Positions 18,911 through 28,805 of a stretch of 36,596 nucleotides of DNA are shown piece after piece. How positions within the stretch are numbered: the first letter of the stretch is position 1; each line of letters starts with the position of its first letter. The notes beneath the pieces are model-generated. The model had not been told where the DNA came from, searched no databases, and saw only the letters and a program-made list of their open reading frames with translations. The DNA lies in contig JADFPB010000003.1 in assembly GCA_022562515.1 (NCBI GenBank), forward strand, positions 1-36,596, given 5' to 3'. A program made the translations under genes and the position numbers. The DNA comes from Chloroflexota bacterium (lineage in GTDB: Bacteria; Chloroflexota; Dehalococcoidia; Lucifugimonadales; Lucifugimonadaceae).

Positions 18911-20332
<1,422 letters not shown>

Positions 20333-20374
20333 GCGCTACAAGGCCCCGGGTGGCCTGAGCGGGAGAAAAAAAGA

Positions 20375-20794
20375 GTGTCACCGTTTCGATTAGAAGTAGT
20401 TACGGCAGAGGAAGAACTCTTCGCCGGCGATGTGGACATACTCATTGCGCCGGGCAGGGAAGGACAGTTGGCGATACTCCCACACCATGCGCCGCTGCTG
20501 ACGCAGTTGGGGCCTGGGCTCCTTGAGATCAGGACCGGGGGCGAAGCGGAGGAACTGGCCGTCTCCGGTGGCTTCCTGGAGATCCTTGGCAACAGGGCCG
20601 TGGTCCTCGCAGACGCGGCGGAGCGGGCCGAGGATATCGATATTGATCGCGCGGAGGCCGCGATGAAGCGTGCTCAGGAGCGGGTTGCCAGCCACGATAG
20701 CGATGTCGACCTGGAGCGCGCTCTGGCGCAGGTGGCGCGGGCCCGCACGCGCGTTGCGGTGGCCCGGAAGCGAAGGCGGCCCGAGCGGGTCTAG
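20375..20794 (+). CDS. atpC: F0F1 ATP synthase subunit epsilon
   Basis: FRLEVVTAEEELFAGDVDILIAPGREGQLAILPHHAPLLTQLGPGLLEI; last gene of the operon. Confidence 0.95.
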   Translation: MSPFRLEVVTAEEELFAGDVDILIAPGREGQLAILPHHAPLLTQLGPGLLEIRTGGEAEELAVSGGFLEILGNRAVVLADAAERAEDIDIDRAEAAMKRAQERVASHDSDVDLERALAQVARARTRVAVARKRRRPERV

Positions 20795-20826
20795 GCGCTC
20801 TTATCGGGTTCGACCCATATCAACAG

Positions 20827-20855
20827 AAAACGGCCCGCGTCAGGCGGGCCGTTTT
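20827..20855. terminator. Bidirectional intrinsic terminator between convergent atpC and rex
   Basis: AAAACGGCCCGC-GTCAG-GCGGGCCGTTTT, perfect 12-bp stem with A/T tracts on both sides. Confidence 0.93.
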
Positions 20856-20878
20856 CGTTATGCGTATCAGGCCTGGAT

Positions 20879-21493
20879 TCAGGTCTTGAGATAGTAGGTC
20901 ATCGACTGCAACGACATGACCGGGTCTATGTTCTTGATCTTCACTTTGCCGGGCGCGTGGGCACTTATTGGAGCGTAGTTGAGAATCGCCCCGATGCCAG
21001 CCTCCACGAGGCAGTCGATGACCTGCTGAGCGGCAGTCGCCGGCACCGCAACTATGCCGATGGCGATGCCGAGCCGCTCAACGACTGGCTTGATTTCCGA
21101 GATCGCATCGACTGAGATCCCGTCCACCGTCGTGCCGACCACGGCCGGGTTCATGTCGAATGCGGAGACGATCTTGAAACCTTCCGGCGCGAATCCAGGG
21201 TAGCTGATGATGGCTCTTCCAAGTCTTCCGACGCCGACCAGGCAGGCGTTCCACGTTCTATCGAGCCCGAGAATCTCGCGCAGCCTGAGGGCTAGGGCCT
21301 TGACGTTGTAGCCCCGGCCCTGCTTGCCGAAGCGCCCGAAGTAGGAAAGGTCTTTCCGGATCTGGGCCGGGGTCATGTGAAGTTGGGATCCCAACTGCTC
21401 GGAGCTGACCATCTCGATGCCGCGTTCCTCGAAGCTTGCTAGAACGCGTACGTAGAGGGGCAGTCTTTCAACGACGACGTCCGGGACGTCCAT
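20879..21493 (-). CDS. rex: Redox-sensing transcriptional repressor Rex
   Basis: RLPLYVRVLASFEERGIEMVSSEQLGSQLHMTPAQIRKDLSYFGRFGKQGRGYNV, then Rossmann CLVGVGRLGRAIISYPGF. A TTG start about 14 codons upstream is possible. Confidence 0.94.
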   Translation of the reverse strand: MDVPDVVVERLPLYVRVLASFEERGIEMVSSEQLGSQLHMTPAQIRKDLSYFGRFGKQGRGYNVKALALRLREILGLDRTWNACLVGVGRLGRAIISYPGFAPEGFKIVSAFDMNPAVVGTTVDGISVDAISEIKPVVERLGIAIGIVAVPATAAQQVIDCLVEAGIGAILNYAPISAHAPGKVKIKNIDPVMSLQSMTYYLKT

Positions 21494-21590
21494 GGGATCG
21501 GTGGTGCGATTGGTGCGTGCGGGACTGATGGCCAAGAACCGTGCCCTCCCGGCGTCGAAATGGCAAATTGAGTGTTGTAAGGGGCGTAGT

Positions 21591-21608
21591 GTGTGCCTTA
21601 TATCACAA
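21591..21608. promoter_or_regulatory. Rex-like operator in the rex / DUF503 divergent intergenic region
   Basis: GTGTGCCTTATATCACAA (minus: TTGTGATATAAGGCACAC) matches 10 of 14 defined positions of TTGTGAANNNNTTCACAA. Confidence 0.4.
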
Positions 21609-21714
21609 GCGCAAAAGGCCCGGCAAGCAATTAACCTCTGGTCGCGGTTCCCGATGTAGGCGTAAGCTGCGTAAAGGCCAGTCCACATTTACCCCGTCAA
21701 TTGAGTTGATTGAG

Positions 21715-22008
21715 ATGTACGTCGGAATCGCCCATCTGGAACTTTATCTGCCCGAAAACCACTCGCTCAAGGGGAAACGCCGCGTGGTCAGATCCATGTG
21801 CGACCGCCTGCGGCACCGATTCCGGATATCGGTTGCTGAGACCGGCGGGCAGGACACATGGCAGATCGCTGAGATAGGCCTTGCGGCCGTTTCCGGCGAT
21901 GCCGCGACGGCCCGGTCTGTGATCGAATCGGCGGTTGAATACGCTGAGAGTCATCTCTGGGACGTTCAGATTATTGATAGCGACGTGGATGTTTTAGACT
22001 TGCGGTAG
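21715..22008 (+). CDS. DUF503 (YlxP-like) family protein
   Basis: MYVGIAHLELYLPENHSLKGKRRVVRSMCDRLRHRFRISVAETGGQDTWQIAEIGLAAVSGD. Confidence 0.88.
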   Translation: MYVGIAHLELYLPENHSLKGKRRVVRSMCDRLRHRFRISVAETGGQDTWQIAEIGLAAVSGDAATARSVIESAVEYAESHLWDVQIIDSDVDVLDLR

Positions 22009-22070
22009 GTGTAGTTCCCACGGACGTTGTACACATGGCGTGGGGGCTCACGAAGCCGGGAGTTAAATGA

Positions 22071-22097
22071 AAACCCCGACCCGACCGGCCGGGGTTT
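22071..22097 (-). terminator. Intrinsic terminator downstream of the zinc-ribbon microprotein gene
   Basis: AAACCCCG...CGGGGTTT hairpin followed by TTTTCATTT on the minus strand. Confidence 0.7.
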
Positions 22098-22131
22098 CAG
22101 AACTACGAGCGCGACTAACGCGCCGACTGGT

Positions 22132-22320
22132 TCAAGCGGCCTTTACAGTGCCGCCTGCAGCCTTCTCTCCGGTGCTCTTCTCGCTTGACGCCGTGGTCCC
22201 CTCCGACTTGGAGGAGAGCAGGAATCCGCACTGCAGGCACTCAAGATAGCGGCCGTATATGTCTCGCTCGTACTTGACGTCCCCGCGACAGCGGGGGCAT
22301 GCCTTCAAGTACAGCATCAT
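22132..22320 (-). CDS. Small zinc-ribbon protein (62 aa)
   Basis: MMLYLKACPRCRGDVKYERDIYGRYLECLQCGFLL with two CxxC knuckles; GAAAGGA upstream of the start; own terminator downstream. Confidence 0.75.
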   Translation of the reverse strand: MMLYLKACPRCRGDVKYERDIYGRYLECLQCGFLLSSKSEGTTASSEKSTGEKAAGGTVKAA

Positions 22321-22577
22321 ATCTATTAATTCCTTTCAATTTATCAATCTGGTGGGCAACTAATGCTCGCCATACGCTTTTCGTCGGGCTATGCCATTTC
22401 TGATGAAGGAAACCGCCCACTCGATCCGGGCCTACCCGGCTCGGCATGCAAGTTTACTACGGTTTCTGTTTCTGTCTACCCATATCGGTAACAGATTCCG
22501 TAAACTTTATGTTAACACTGGTCGTGGGGTCGAGACTCATGCAGATAGCGGAGGATAGGGCAAAGGCAATCATGAAA

Positions 22578-22598
22578 CTTGACACGCCATGTATCAAG
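22578..22598 (+). promoter_or_regulatory. HAIR-like HspR operator overlapping a TTGACA -35 upstream of hspR-grpE-dnaK
   Basis: CTTGACA-CGCCATG-TATCAAG has the same 7-7-7 architecture as CTTGAGT-N7-ACTCAAG; TTGACA at 22579..22584. Confidence 0.6.
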
Positions 22599-22693
22599 TC
22601 ATAGCCTATGCTTTGTGTTAGGCATTTGGGTGTTAGACGCTGAGTAGAGTATTTCGGTTTCATCGATTACAGAATTGTTACCAGGAACGATGC

Positions 22694-23242
22694 ATGACCG
22701 GCGATAGGTCCACTGCGAGTCCCGGATCTTCGGGTGGTCGCCGCGGGAGCGCGCTCGGACAGACGAATAGCGAGGAGCGGCTCGCTCTTTTCGAATCGCT
22801 GTTCAGCCACGTGGCGGTCGCGGCAGGCCTGCCCGCGCCAGAGCGCGGCCGCACCCGGACCGCGAGCACTCAGGCGCCCGGTGTCCGGGATTCAGTTGAG
22901 GTGACGGGACTATACATAATCAGCGTTGCGGCGCGACTGACAGAGATGCATCCGCAGACGCTGCGCAAGTATGAGAGAGTCGGGTTGATCCGTCCTTCAA
23001 GGACCCGGGGCAGCCTGAGGCTCTATTCGGAGGAGGATCTGGCCCGGCTGCGGCTGATCAGGAACCTGACCGATAGTTTCGGGCTGAATCTTGCCGGCGT
23101 GCGTCTGGTGATGGAGTTGGTGTCGCATCTGCATCATGTCCTGGAACAGGTAGAGAGCAGCGCCGACTTCTTGCAGACCTCTGGGGGCCGGGCTGTGAAG
23201 GCCGAGCTGGACGGGCTTTTGGAGGCCCTTGAAACCGGTTAG
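22694..23242 (+). CDS. hspR: MerR-family heat shock regulator HspR
   Basis: LYIISVAARLTEMHPQTLRKYERVGLIRPSRTRGSLRLYSEEDLARLRLIRNL, adjacent to grpE and dnaK. Confidence 0.87.
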   Translation: MTGDRSTASPGSSGGRRGSALGQTNSEERLALFESLFSHVAVAAGLPAPERGRTRTASTQAPGVRDSVEVTGLYIISVAARLTEMHPQTLRKYERVGLIRPSRTRGSLRLYSEEDLARLRLIRNLTDSFGLNLAGVRLVMELVSHLHHVLEQVESSADFLQTSGGRAVKAELDGLLEALETG

Positions 23243-23298
23243 CGCGGGGCCCGCGAGTGACCGGAATATGCCGAAATATATCGCAGCATGGAGAGATC

Positions 23299-23943
23299 GT
23301 GAACAAAGAGGAAGAAAGAGAGCCGGGGGCTTCCGGCCAATCGCCGGAGGACACTCCTGAGGACACGCCAGGGGAAACCGGAGACGAGGTCCCAGAGGAG
23401 ACTGGGACCGTAGACGGTGACGAGATAGCGCCGGACAGTGAGTTGGCTGAGGCGTTGAGGGAGAAGGATCAGTTCCGGGTCCTGGCCCAGCGCACGCAGG
23501 CTGATTTCGTTAATTTCCGAAGCAGGATTGAGGCAGAGAACGCCGAAATTCGCCGGAGATCGGTCCGTTCGGTCCTGATCCAGATCCTCGAGGTGGCGGA
23601 CAGCATTGACGCCGCGCTTGAGTCGGAGGTGATTACCGGTGTCGATCAGAAGTTTGTGGACGGGGTGGAAGCCATCGGCCGGAGCTTCGAGTCTTTTCTA
23701 TCCGGCGAGAGCGTCGAGAAGTTCGATAGTGTTGGCGAGAAGTTCGATCCCAGGCTTCATGAAGCGCTCATGAGAACGGAGACTGATGACCATCCGTCGG
23801 ATACGGTGATCCGGGTCATGCGCGCGGGCTACAAGATGGGAGACGATGTCTTGCGGGCGGCGCTCGTAGAAGTAGCCGCGCCTCCGGCTTCCCCTGCGCC
23901 CGAGGATGGTGACGTCGCGGACGCGGAGCAGGAGCGAAGTTAG
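23299..23943 (+). CDS. grpE: Nucleotide exchange factor GrpE
   Basis: Acidic N-terminus, AQRTQADFVNFRSRIEAEN, HEALMRTETDDHPSDTVIRVMRAGYKMGDDVLRAALVEVA; GTG start chosen at 23299 after GGAGAG. Confidence 0.92.
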   Translation: MNKEEEREPGASGQSPEDTPEDTPGETGDEVPEETGTVDGDEIAPDSELAEALREKDQFRVLAQRTQADFVNFRSRIEAENAEIRRRSVRSVLIQILEVADSIDAALESEVITGVDQKFVDGVEAIGRSFESFLSGESVEKFDSVGEKFDPRLHEALMRTETDDHPSDTVIRVMRAGYKMGDDVLRAALVEVAAPPASPAPEDGDVADAEQERS

Positions 23944-24081
23944 CCCAATGCGCCATATCAGCACGGCCCAGTAAAAGAAAAAACTGGCGCCGACGCATTG
24001 TCGGACGCCCCCAAACCTGAATGAATTTCTGGAGTCCCTGGAAACCCTGGTGTTCCAGCAAACAAGGAGAATAGATATCTA

Positions 24082-26004
24082 ATGGCGAAAGCAGTCGGGA
24101 TCGACCTCGGCACTACCAACTCGGTAGTCGCGGTATGGGAGGCCGGTGAGGCACGGATCCTGGAAAACAACGAGGGTCGGCGGACTACACCCTCGGTAGT
24201 GGCTGTGAACCCCAAGTCCGGTGAGAGATTCGTAGGTGAGCTTGCTCGCCGTCAGAGCATCACCAATCCTGAGAACACCGTCTACTCGGCCAAGCGGTTC
24301 ATCGGCCGGCGCTTTGATGATGAGTCAGTGAAGCGGGACCAGTCGATGGTTTCGTTCAAGATCGTCAAGGGGACGAACGGGGACGCGTGGATTGAGCTCA
24401 ATGGTGTCAAAGAGTCTCCGCCGGAGATTTCCGCGATGGTTCTTCGCAAGTTGAAGGAAGATGCCGAGGCCAAGCTCAACGACGAGGTGACCGAAGCGGT
24501 AATCACCGTTCCCGCCTACTTCAACGATAGCCAGCGCGAGGCCACAAAGGTGGCGGGCAAGATTGCCGGGCTGGAGGTGATGCGAATCATCAATGAGCCC
24601 ACTGCCGCCGCTCTTGCCTATGGCATGGACAAAGAGGGCGACCGGACGATCGTGGTATTCGACCTCGGTGGCGGAACGTTCGATATCACCGTTCTCCAGC
24701 TTGGCGAGGGCGTGTTCGAGGTCAAGTCAACCAACGGGGATACTCATCTTGGCGGCGACGATTTTGACTTCCGCATCGTGGACTGGGCGGCGGACGAGTT
24801 CAAAGCCGAAAACGGGATCGACCTTCGTGGAGACCCGGCGGCGTTGCAGCGCCTGCGGGTGGAGGCGGAGCGCGCAAAGGTTGAACTCTCCAACGTCTCC
24901 CAGACGGAATTGAATCTTCCGTTCATCACCGCTGACGCCGAAGGCCCGAAGCATCTTTCCCTTCCGCTGACCCGGGCGAAGTTCGAGCAGTTGGTCGGCG
25001 ATCTCGTAGAGAAAGTCGTCGAGCCCAGCAAGCAGGCGATGTCGGACGCCGGCATCGCATCATCGGATATCGACGAGATCATCCTGGTGGGCGGCCAGAC
25101 CCGCATGCCGGCCGTGATCGAGAAGGTCAAGGCGGTTTTTGGCAAGGATCCCAACCAGTCCGTGAACCCGGATGAGGTCGTCGCCATCGGCGCCGCCATC
25201 CAGGCCGGCGTCCTTAAGGGCGACGTCAAAGACATCTTGCTGCTCGACGTTACGCCGCTGTCGCTTGGAATCGAAACGATGGGCGGAGTTGGCACCGTTC
25301 TGATTTCCCGGAACACGACGATTCCGACTGCGAAGTCTGAGTCGTTCACCACCGCTGCCGACAATCAACCCTCGGTCGAGGTGCACGTGTTCCAGGGAGA
25401 GCGCCCGATGGCGGCTGAGAACTCGTCGATCGGCAGGTTCATGCTGGACGGAATCCTGCCGGCGCCGCGCGGCGTCCCTCAGATCGAGGTGACCTTCGAC
25501 ATCGACGCCGATGGGATTTTGAAGGTCTCGGCGAAGGATCAGGCCACGGACAAGGAGCAGCACATCACGATCGCGGGCCGCTCCGGTTTGTCGGCCGATG
25601 AGATCGCTCGCGCCGTCCAGGATGCGGAAGCGCATGCCGAAGAGGATGAAAAACGACGCGTCGCCGTCGAGGCGAGGAATGCAGCGGACAGCGCCGTGTA
25701 CGCGGCCGAGAAGGTGCTTTCCGAGCAGGAAGAGCATGTCCCGGAAGAGCTGAAGACCGAGATCAATGAAAAGATCAAGGGCGTGAAGGATCTTCTTGAA
25801 GACGAGGCGACGGAGGCGGACACGCTGACGGGCGCTGTTGACGAGTTGCAGCGGGCGCTCCAGAAGGTTGGCGAAGCCGTATACGCGGCGCAGGCCCAGA
25901 GCGGGACCGCGCCGGGCGCCGCGGACGGAGGCGAGGCGGGGCCGGCAGACGGCGATGACGAGCCGCCCGAGGACACGGTGGACGGCGAATTCCGGGAAGT
26001 TTAA
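24082..26004 (+). CDS. dnaK: Molecular chaperone DnaK
   Basis: [70 protein letters not shown]-terminus. Confidence 0.98.
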   Translation: MAKAVGIDLGTTNSVVAVWEAGEARILENNEGRRTTPSVVAVNPKSGERFVGELARRQSITNPENTVYSAKRFIGRRFDDESVKRDQSMVSFKIVKGTNGDAWIELNGVKESPPEISAMVLRKLKEDAEAKLNDEVTEAVITVPAYFNDSQREATKVAGKIAGLEVMRIINEPTAAALAYGMDKEGDRTIVVFDLGGGTFDITVLQLGEGVFEVKSTNGDTHLGGDDFDFRIVDWAADEFKAENGIDLRGDPAALQRLRVEAERAKVELSNVSQTELNLPFITADAEGPKHLSLPLTRAKFEQLVGDLVEKVVEPSKQAMSDAGIASSDIDEIILVGGQTRMPAVIEKVKAVFGKDPNQSVNPDEVVAIGAAIQAGVLKGDVKDILLLDVTPLSLGIETMGGVGTVLISRNTTIPTAKSESFTTAADNQPSVEVHVFQGERPMAAENSSIGRFMLDGILPAPRGVPQIEVTFDIDADGILKVSAKDQATDKEQHITIAGRSGLSADEIARAVQDAEAHAEEDEKRRVAVEARNAADSAVYAAEKVLSEQEEHVPEELKTEINEKIKGVKDLLEDEATEADTLTGAVDELQRALQKVGEAVYAAQAQSGTAPGAADGGEAGPADGDDEPPEDTVDGEFREV

Positions 26005-26029
26005 TTAGCGGCGTCTCGAATCGATAGCG

Positions 26030-26058
26030 AACGGAGTCCGCTGCAGCGGACTCCGTTT
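26030..26058. terminator. Intrinsic terminator downstream of dnaK
   Basis: AACGGAGTCCGCTGCAGCGGACTCCGTTT, near-perfect palindrome between convergent genes. Confidence 0.85.
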
Positions 26059-26098
26059 CGCGTCCGGACCCAAAATTTCGCGGCGCGTTAAGGCGTGG

Positions 26099-27163
26099 CT
26101 AGCTCAAGATGAAGATGAGAGTGCTCATAGTGGCGTAGACGGCGATCATGGTGATGCTTTTAGTTGCCGCCGTCGCTTTCCAGGGGCGGCTCGCGAAGAC
26201 CAGTCCAGGTATGAAGATCAGCGTCATGGCAAGCCCGGCCATGGCGGCGACCTCGTGGACCGCGGAGATCTGTGTAAAGAATGCGCCCTTGGTGTAGGCG
26301 AAGGAGTCCACGGCAAGGACGATTCCGATGTTAAACATGTTGCTGCCGAGCAGATTGGAGAGCGCCATTTCCGGCGCGCCCAGCCTGAGCGAGGCGATGG
26401 CGACGGAAAACTCGGGAAGGGTGGTGCTGAGCGGCAGGAACTGCGCGCCCACGAAGCTCGATGACCATCCCATGGCTTCCGTTACATCGTCCGCGGCAAA
26501 TGCGAGCCAAATGCCCGAGGCGGTGACGATTCCCACGGCTGCCAGATATCCACCTGCGCTCTTGACCAGTCTCTCTGAAGGCTTCGGGATTGAAAGCGAT
26601 GGCATCCCGCTTGCGAGCGCGTTTCGAGAGGGGAGGACTGAGCCGAGCTGGCCGATGGTCCACAGCGCCGTAACGACGTAGGAGACGATAAGCAGTCCGG
26701 GCAGGATTCTGATGACGACCGACGGAACGCCAAGGGCGTCACGCCCGAGCACGAGGACGCCCGCTGCTATCAGGGTGACGAGAATCCCCGAGATTCCCAT
26801 CTTCTTCGTCTCGGTGGTCGGATCATGAAGCATCTCACGCCACCTGAGACCAAGGATGGCGATCACGAGGAGGTTGAGGCTATTGGCGCCGAACGCACCG
26901 CCCGCGGCGAGGTTCGGGGAATCGATTTGCCGCACGGCCGTTATGCCGGTAACGAGCTCGGGCAGGGACGTAGCGGTCGCAAGGAGGATGACGCCTGCCC
27001 AGACGCGGCCGAGCCCCGTCTCATCAGCAATGGCGTCGCCGAATCGGACGAGAAACCATCCGCCGAGGAAGACCAGAAGCGATGCGCCGAAATATTGACC
27101 CCAGGCTTCGAGCAACCGGTCTTCACACTCTCCAGGACTTGCCGATACCGCAGGCAGGGCCAC
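26099..27163 (-). CDS. Sodium/calcium exchanger (CaCA) family membrane protein
   Basis: Two alpha repeats: LATATSLPELVTGITAVRQ...GGAFGANSLNLLVI and LSTTLPEFSVAIASLRLGAPEMALSNLLGSNMFNIGIVL. GTG start at 27163 uncertain. Confidence 0.88.
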   Translation of the reverse strand: MALPAVSASPGECEDRLLEAWGQYFGASLLVFLGGWFLVRFGDAIADETGLGRVWAGVILLATATSLPELVTGITAVRQIDSPNLAAGGAFGANSLNLLVIAILGLRWREMLHDPTTETKKMGISGILVTLIAAGVLVLGRDALGVPSVVIRILPGLLIVSYVVTALWTIGQLGSVLPSRNALASGMPSLSIPKPSERLVKSAGGYLAAVGIVTASGIWLAFAADDVTEAMGWSSSFVGAQFLPLSTTLPEFSVAIASLRLGAPEMALSNLLGSNMFNIGIVLAVDSFAYTKGAFFTQISAVHEVAAMAGLAMTLIFIPGLVFASRPWKATAATKSITMIAVYATMSTLIFILS

Positions 27164-27390
27164 CCGGCGTGGCCCTGAAGGTCTAATTATGGCAGGACAG
27201 AGGGCCGCGTGCGTGCCGGGAGGCAGGTGACGCGCCGTTGAGAATTATTACTCGCCGGCTCCCAGCCTCACCTTGCCGTAATCCGCGGGAAAACATCTTG
27301 GTCATCGAGCCCTGGGATGTGTAGCTTCATAACCTGAGCCCAGTTGTGTGATCAAACGTCTGAAAACAAAGCGGGCGGGCAGGGTGGACG

Positions 27391-27777
27391 ATGAACGTAC
27401 TCGTAATTGACGACGATCCGGCCTATCTCTCACTGGTAGGACGTGCGTTTGAGCGCCTGGGCGGTCATTCAACCACGCTGGCGGTGGATAGCGCTTCCGG
27501 CCTCGAAATGGTCGGTGATACCCCACCTGATCTGCTGCTGCTTGACTGGCTCATGCCGGGGAAGAGCGGCATAGACATCCTGCTGGAGCTAGAGCGCCGC
27601 CCGCGATCACGCAGGCCGGGGTACGTGGTCATAATGACAGCGGCGCCGGATATCGGTCTGCTCAGGGAGATCGCGCTGGAGATTGGCGCCGATGAGGTGG
27701 TCTCGAAGCCCATCACCCGCCACGTTATGGCTGAGATAGCGGCCCGGGCGCGTGCGGGGCTGGCGCTTCAGGCGTAG
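27391..27777 (+). CDS. Single-domain response regulator
   Basis: MNVLVIDDDPAYLSLVGRAF, LLLLDWLMPGKSG, MTAAP, SKPI. Confidence 0.92.
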   Translation: MNVLVIDDDPAYLSLVGRAFERLGGHSTTLAVDSASGLEMVGDTPPDLLLLDWLMPGKSGIDILLELERRPRSRRPGYVVIMTAAPDIGLLREIALEIGADEVVSKPITRHVMAEIAARARAGLALQA

Positions 27778-27818
27778 CCGCGGGCAAGGGGCCAGGTGGG
27801 CGGGCAGATCGCGGCTGG

Positions 27819-28682
27819 TCAGGTCGCTACGGGCGCGCGTTCCCTGGTTTTCGGACTCATTTTCGCCTGCGGCAGGCAGATCGCCACTTCTGTGCCGTGG
27901 GCGGGGCGGCTGATGATGTCTATCACGCCGCCGTGCAGCTCAACGAGCGATCGCGCGACTGCGAGTCCGAGCCCGGACCCCACCACCGCGGGTTCCGTTG
28001 CCAGAGAATCAGGGACCACCCTGTAGTAGGGGTCAAATACCCTTTCGCGTTGCTTATGGTCGAAGCCGCTGCCCTCGTCGCGGATGGTGATATAGAGCGT
28101 GTTGCGCAGCATGCCCGCCCTGACGTGGATGCTGGCGCCGCAGGGCGAATACTTCGAGGCGTTGCTCAGAACGTTGATCAGCACCTGCGTCATGCGGGCC
28201 TTGTCGGCGTGAACTGTGACGCCGTCCAACTGCATGCCAAGGTCAAGGAACTGCCCGCGCCCCTCGATGATCGGCTGTATGGTGTCGACGGCCTCGATTA
28301 TCAGTTCCGCGGGGTCAATGTCCCGGCTGTTGATCGTGAGTTCGCCGCGATCGTGGCGATGAAGCTCGAGCAGGTCGTCGATCAGCGCTGAGAGCCGGCG
28401 GCCGTTGAGGCGCATCATTCTCAGGTACTCGGCCTGTTTGGGAGTGATCTCTGGGCCGCACTTGCGTTCCATCAGGTCGACCAGCGCCACGATCGTAGTC
28501 AGCGGAGTGCGGATTTCGTGAGCGACTGCCGAGAGATACTGCGACTGATCGCTGAAGAAATCTTCGGCGTTGCCGTTGCCACTCGAATTACTACGATCAG
28601 GTGAGTCCAAAATATCCTTCCCCGCATGTCTGCTCCTGCAGTTCAGGAACCCGTAAGGAGCGAAACGGAGACTTTTTAGCAC
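27819..28682 (-). CDS. Soluble sensor histidine kinase (HisKA + HATPase)
   Basis: H-box VAHEIRTPLTT, N-box VLINVLSNASKYSP, G1 DEGSGF, F-box FDPYYRV, G2 GSGLGLAVARSLVELHGG; no TM span visible. Start uncertain. Confidence 0.92.
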   Translation of the reverse strand: MLKSLRFAPYGFLNCRSRHAGKDILDSPDRSNSSGNGNAEDFFSDQSQYLSAVAHEIRTPLTTIVALVDLMERKCGPEITPKQAEYLRMMRLNGRRLSALIDDLLELHRHDRGELTINSRDIDPAELIIEAVDTIQPIIEGRGQFLDLGMQLDGVTVHADKARMTQVLINVLSNASKYSPCGASIHVRAGMLRNTLYITIRDEGSGFDHKQRERVFDPYYRVVPDSLATEPAVVGSGLGLAVARSLVELHGGVIDIISRPAHGTEVAICLPQAKMSPKTRERAPVAT

Positions 28683-28805
28683 TGGGAAGCGGGGCAGGGG
28701 AACGCTACGTGGGTACTGTTCGGGCCGGTACTTCGGTACTGGCGCAAATATGCCTTCCTGACTTGGGCCCGACCTGGGGCCGAGTATGAAGGCGGGGAAT
28801 CCGGT

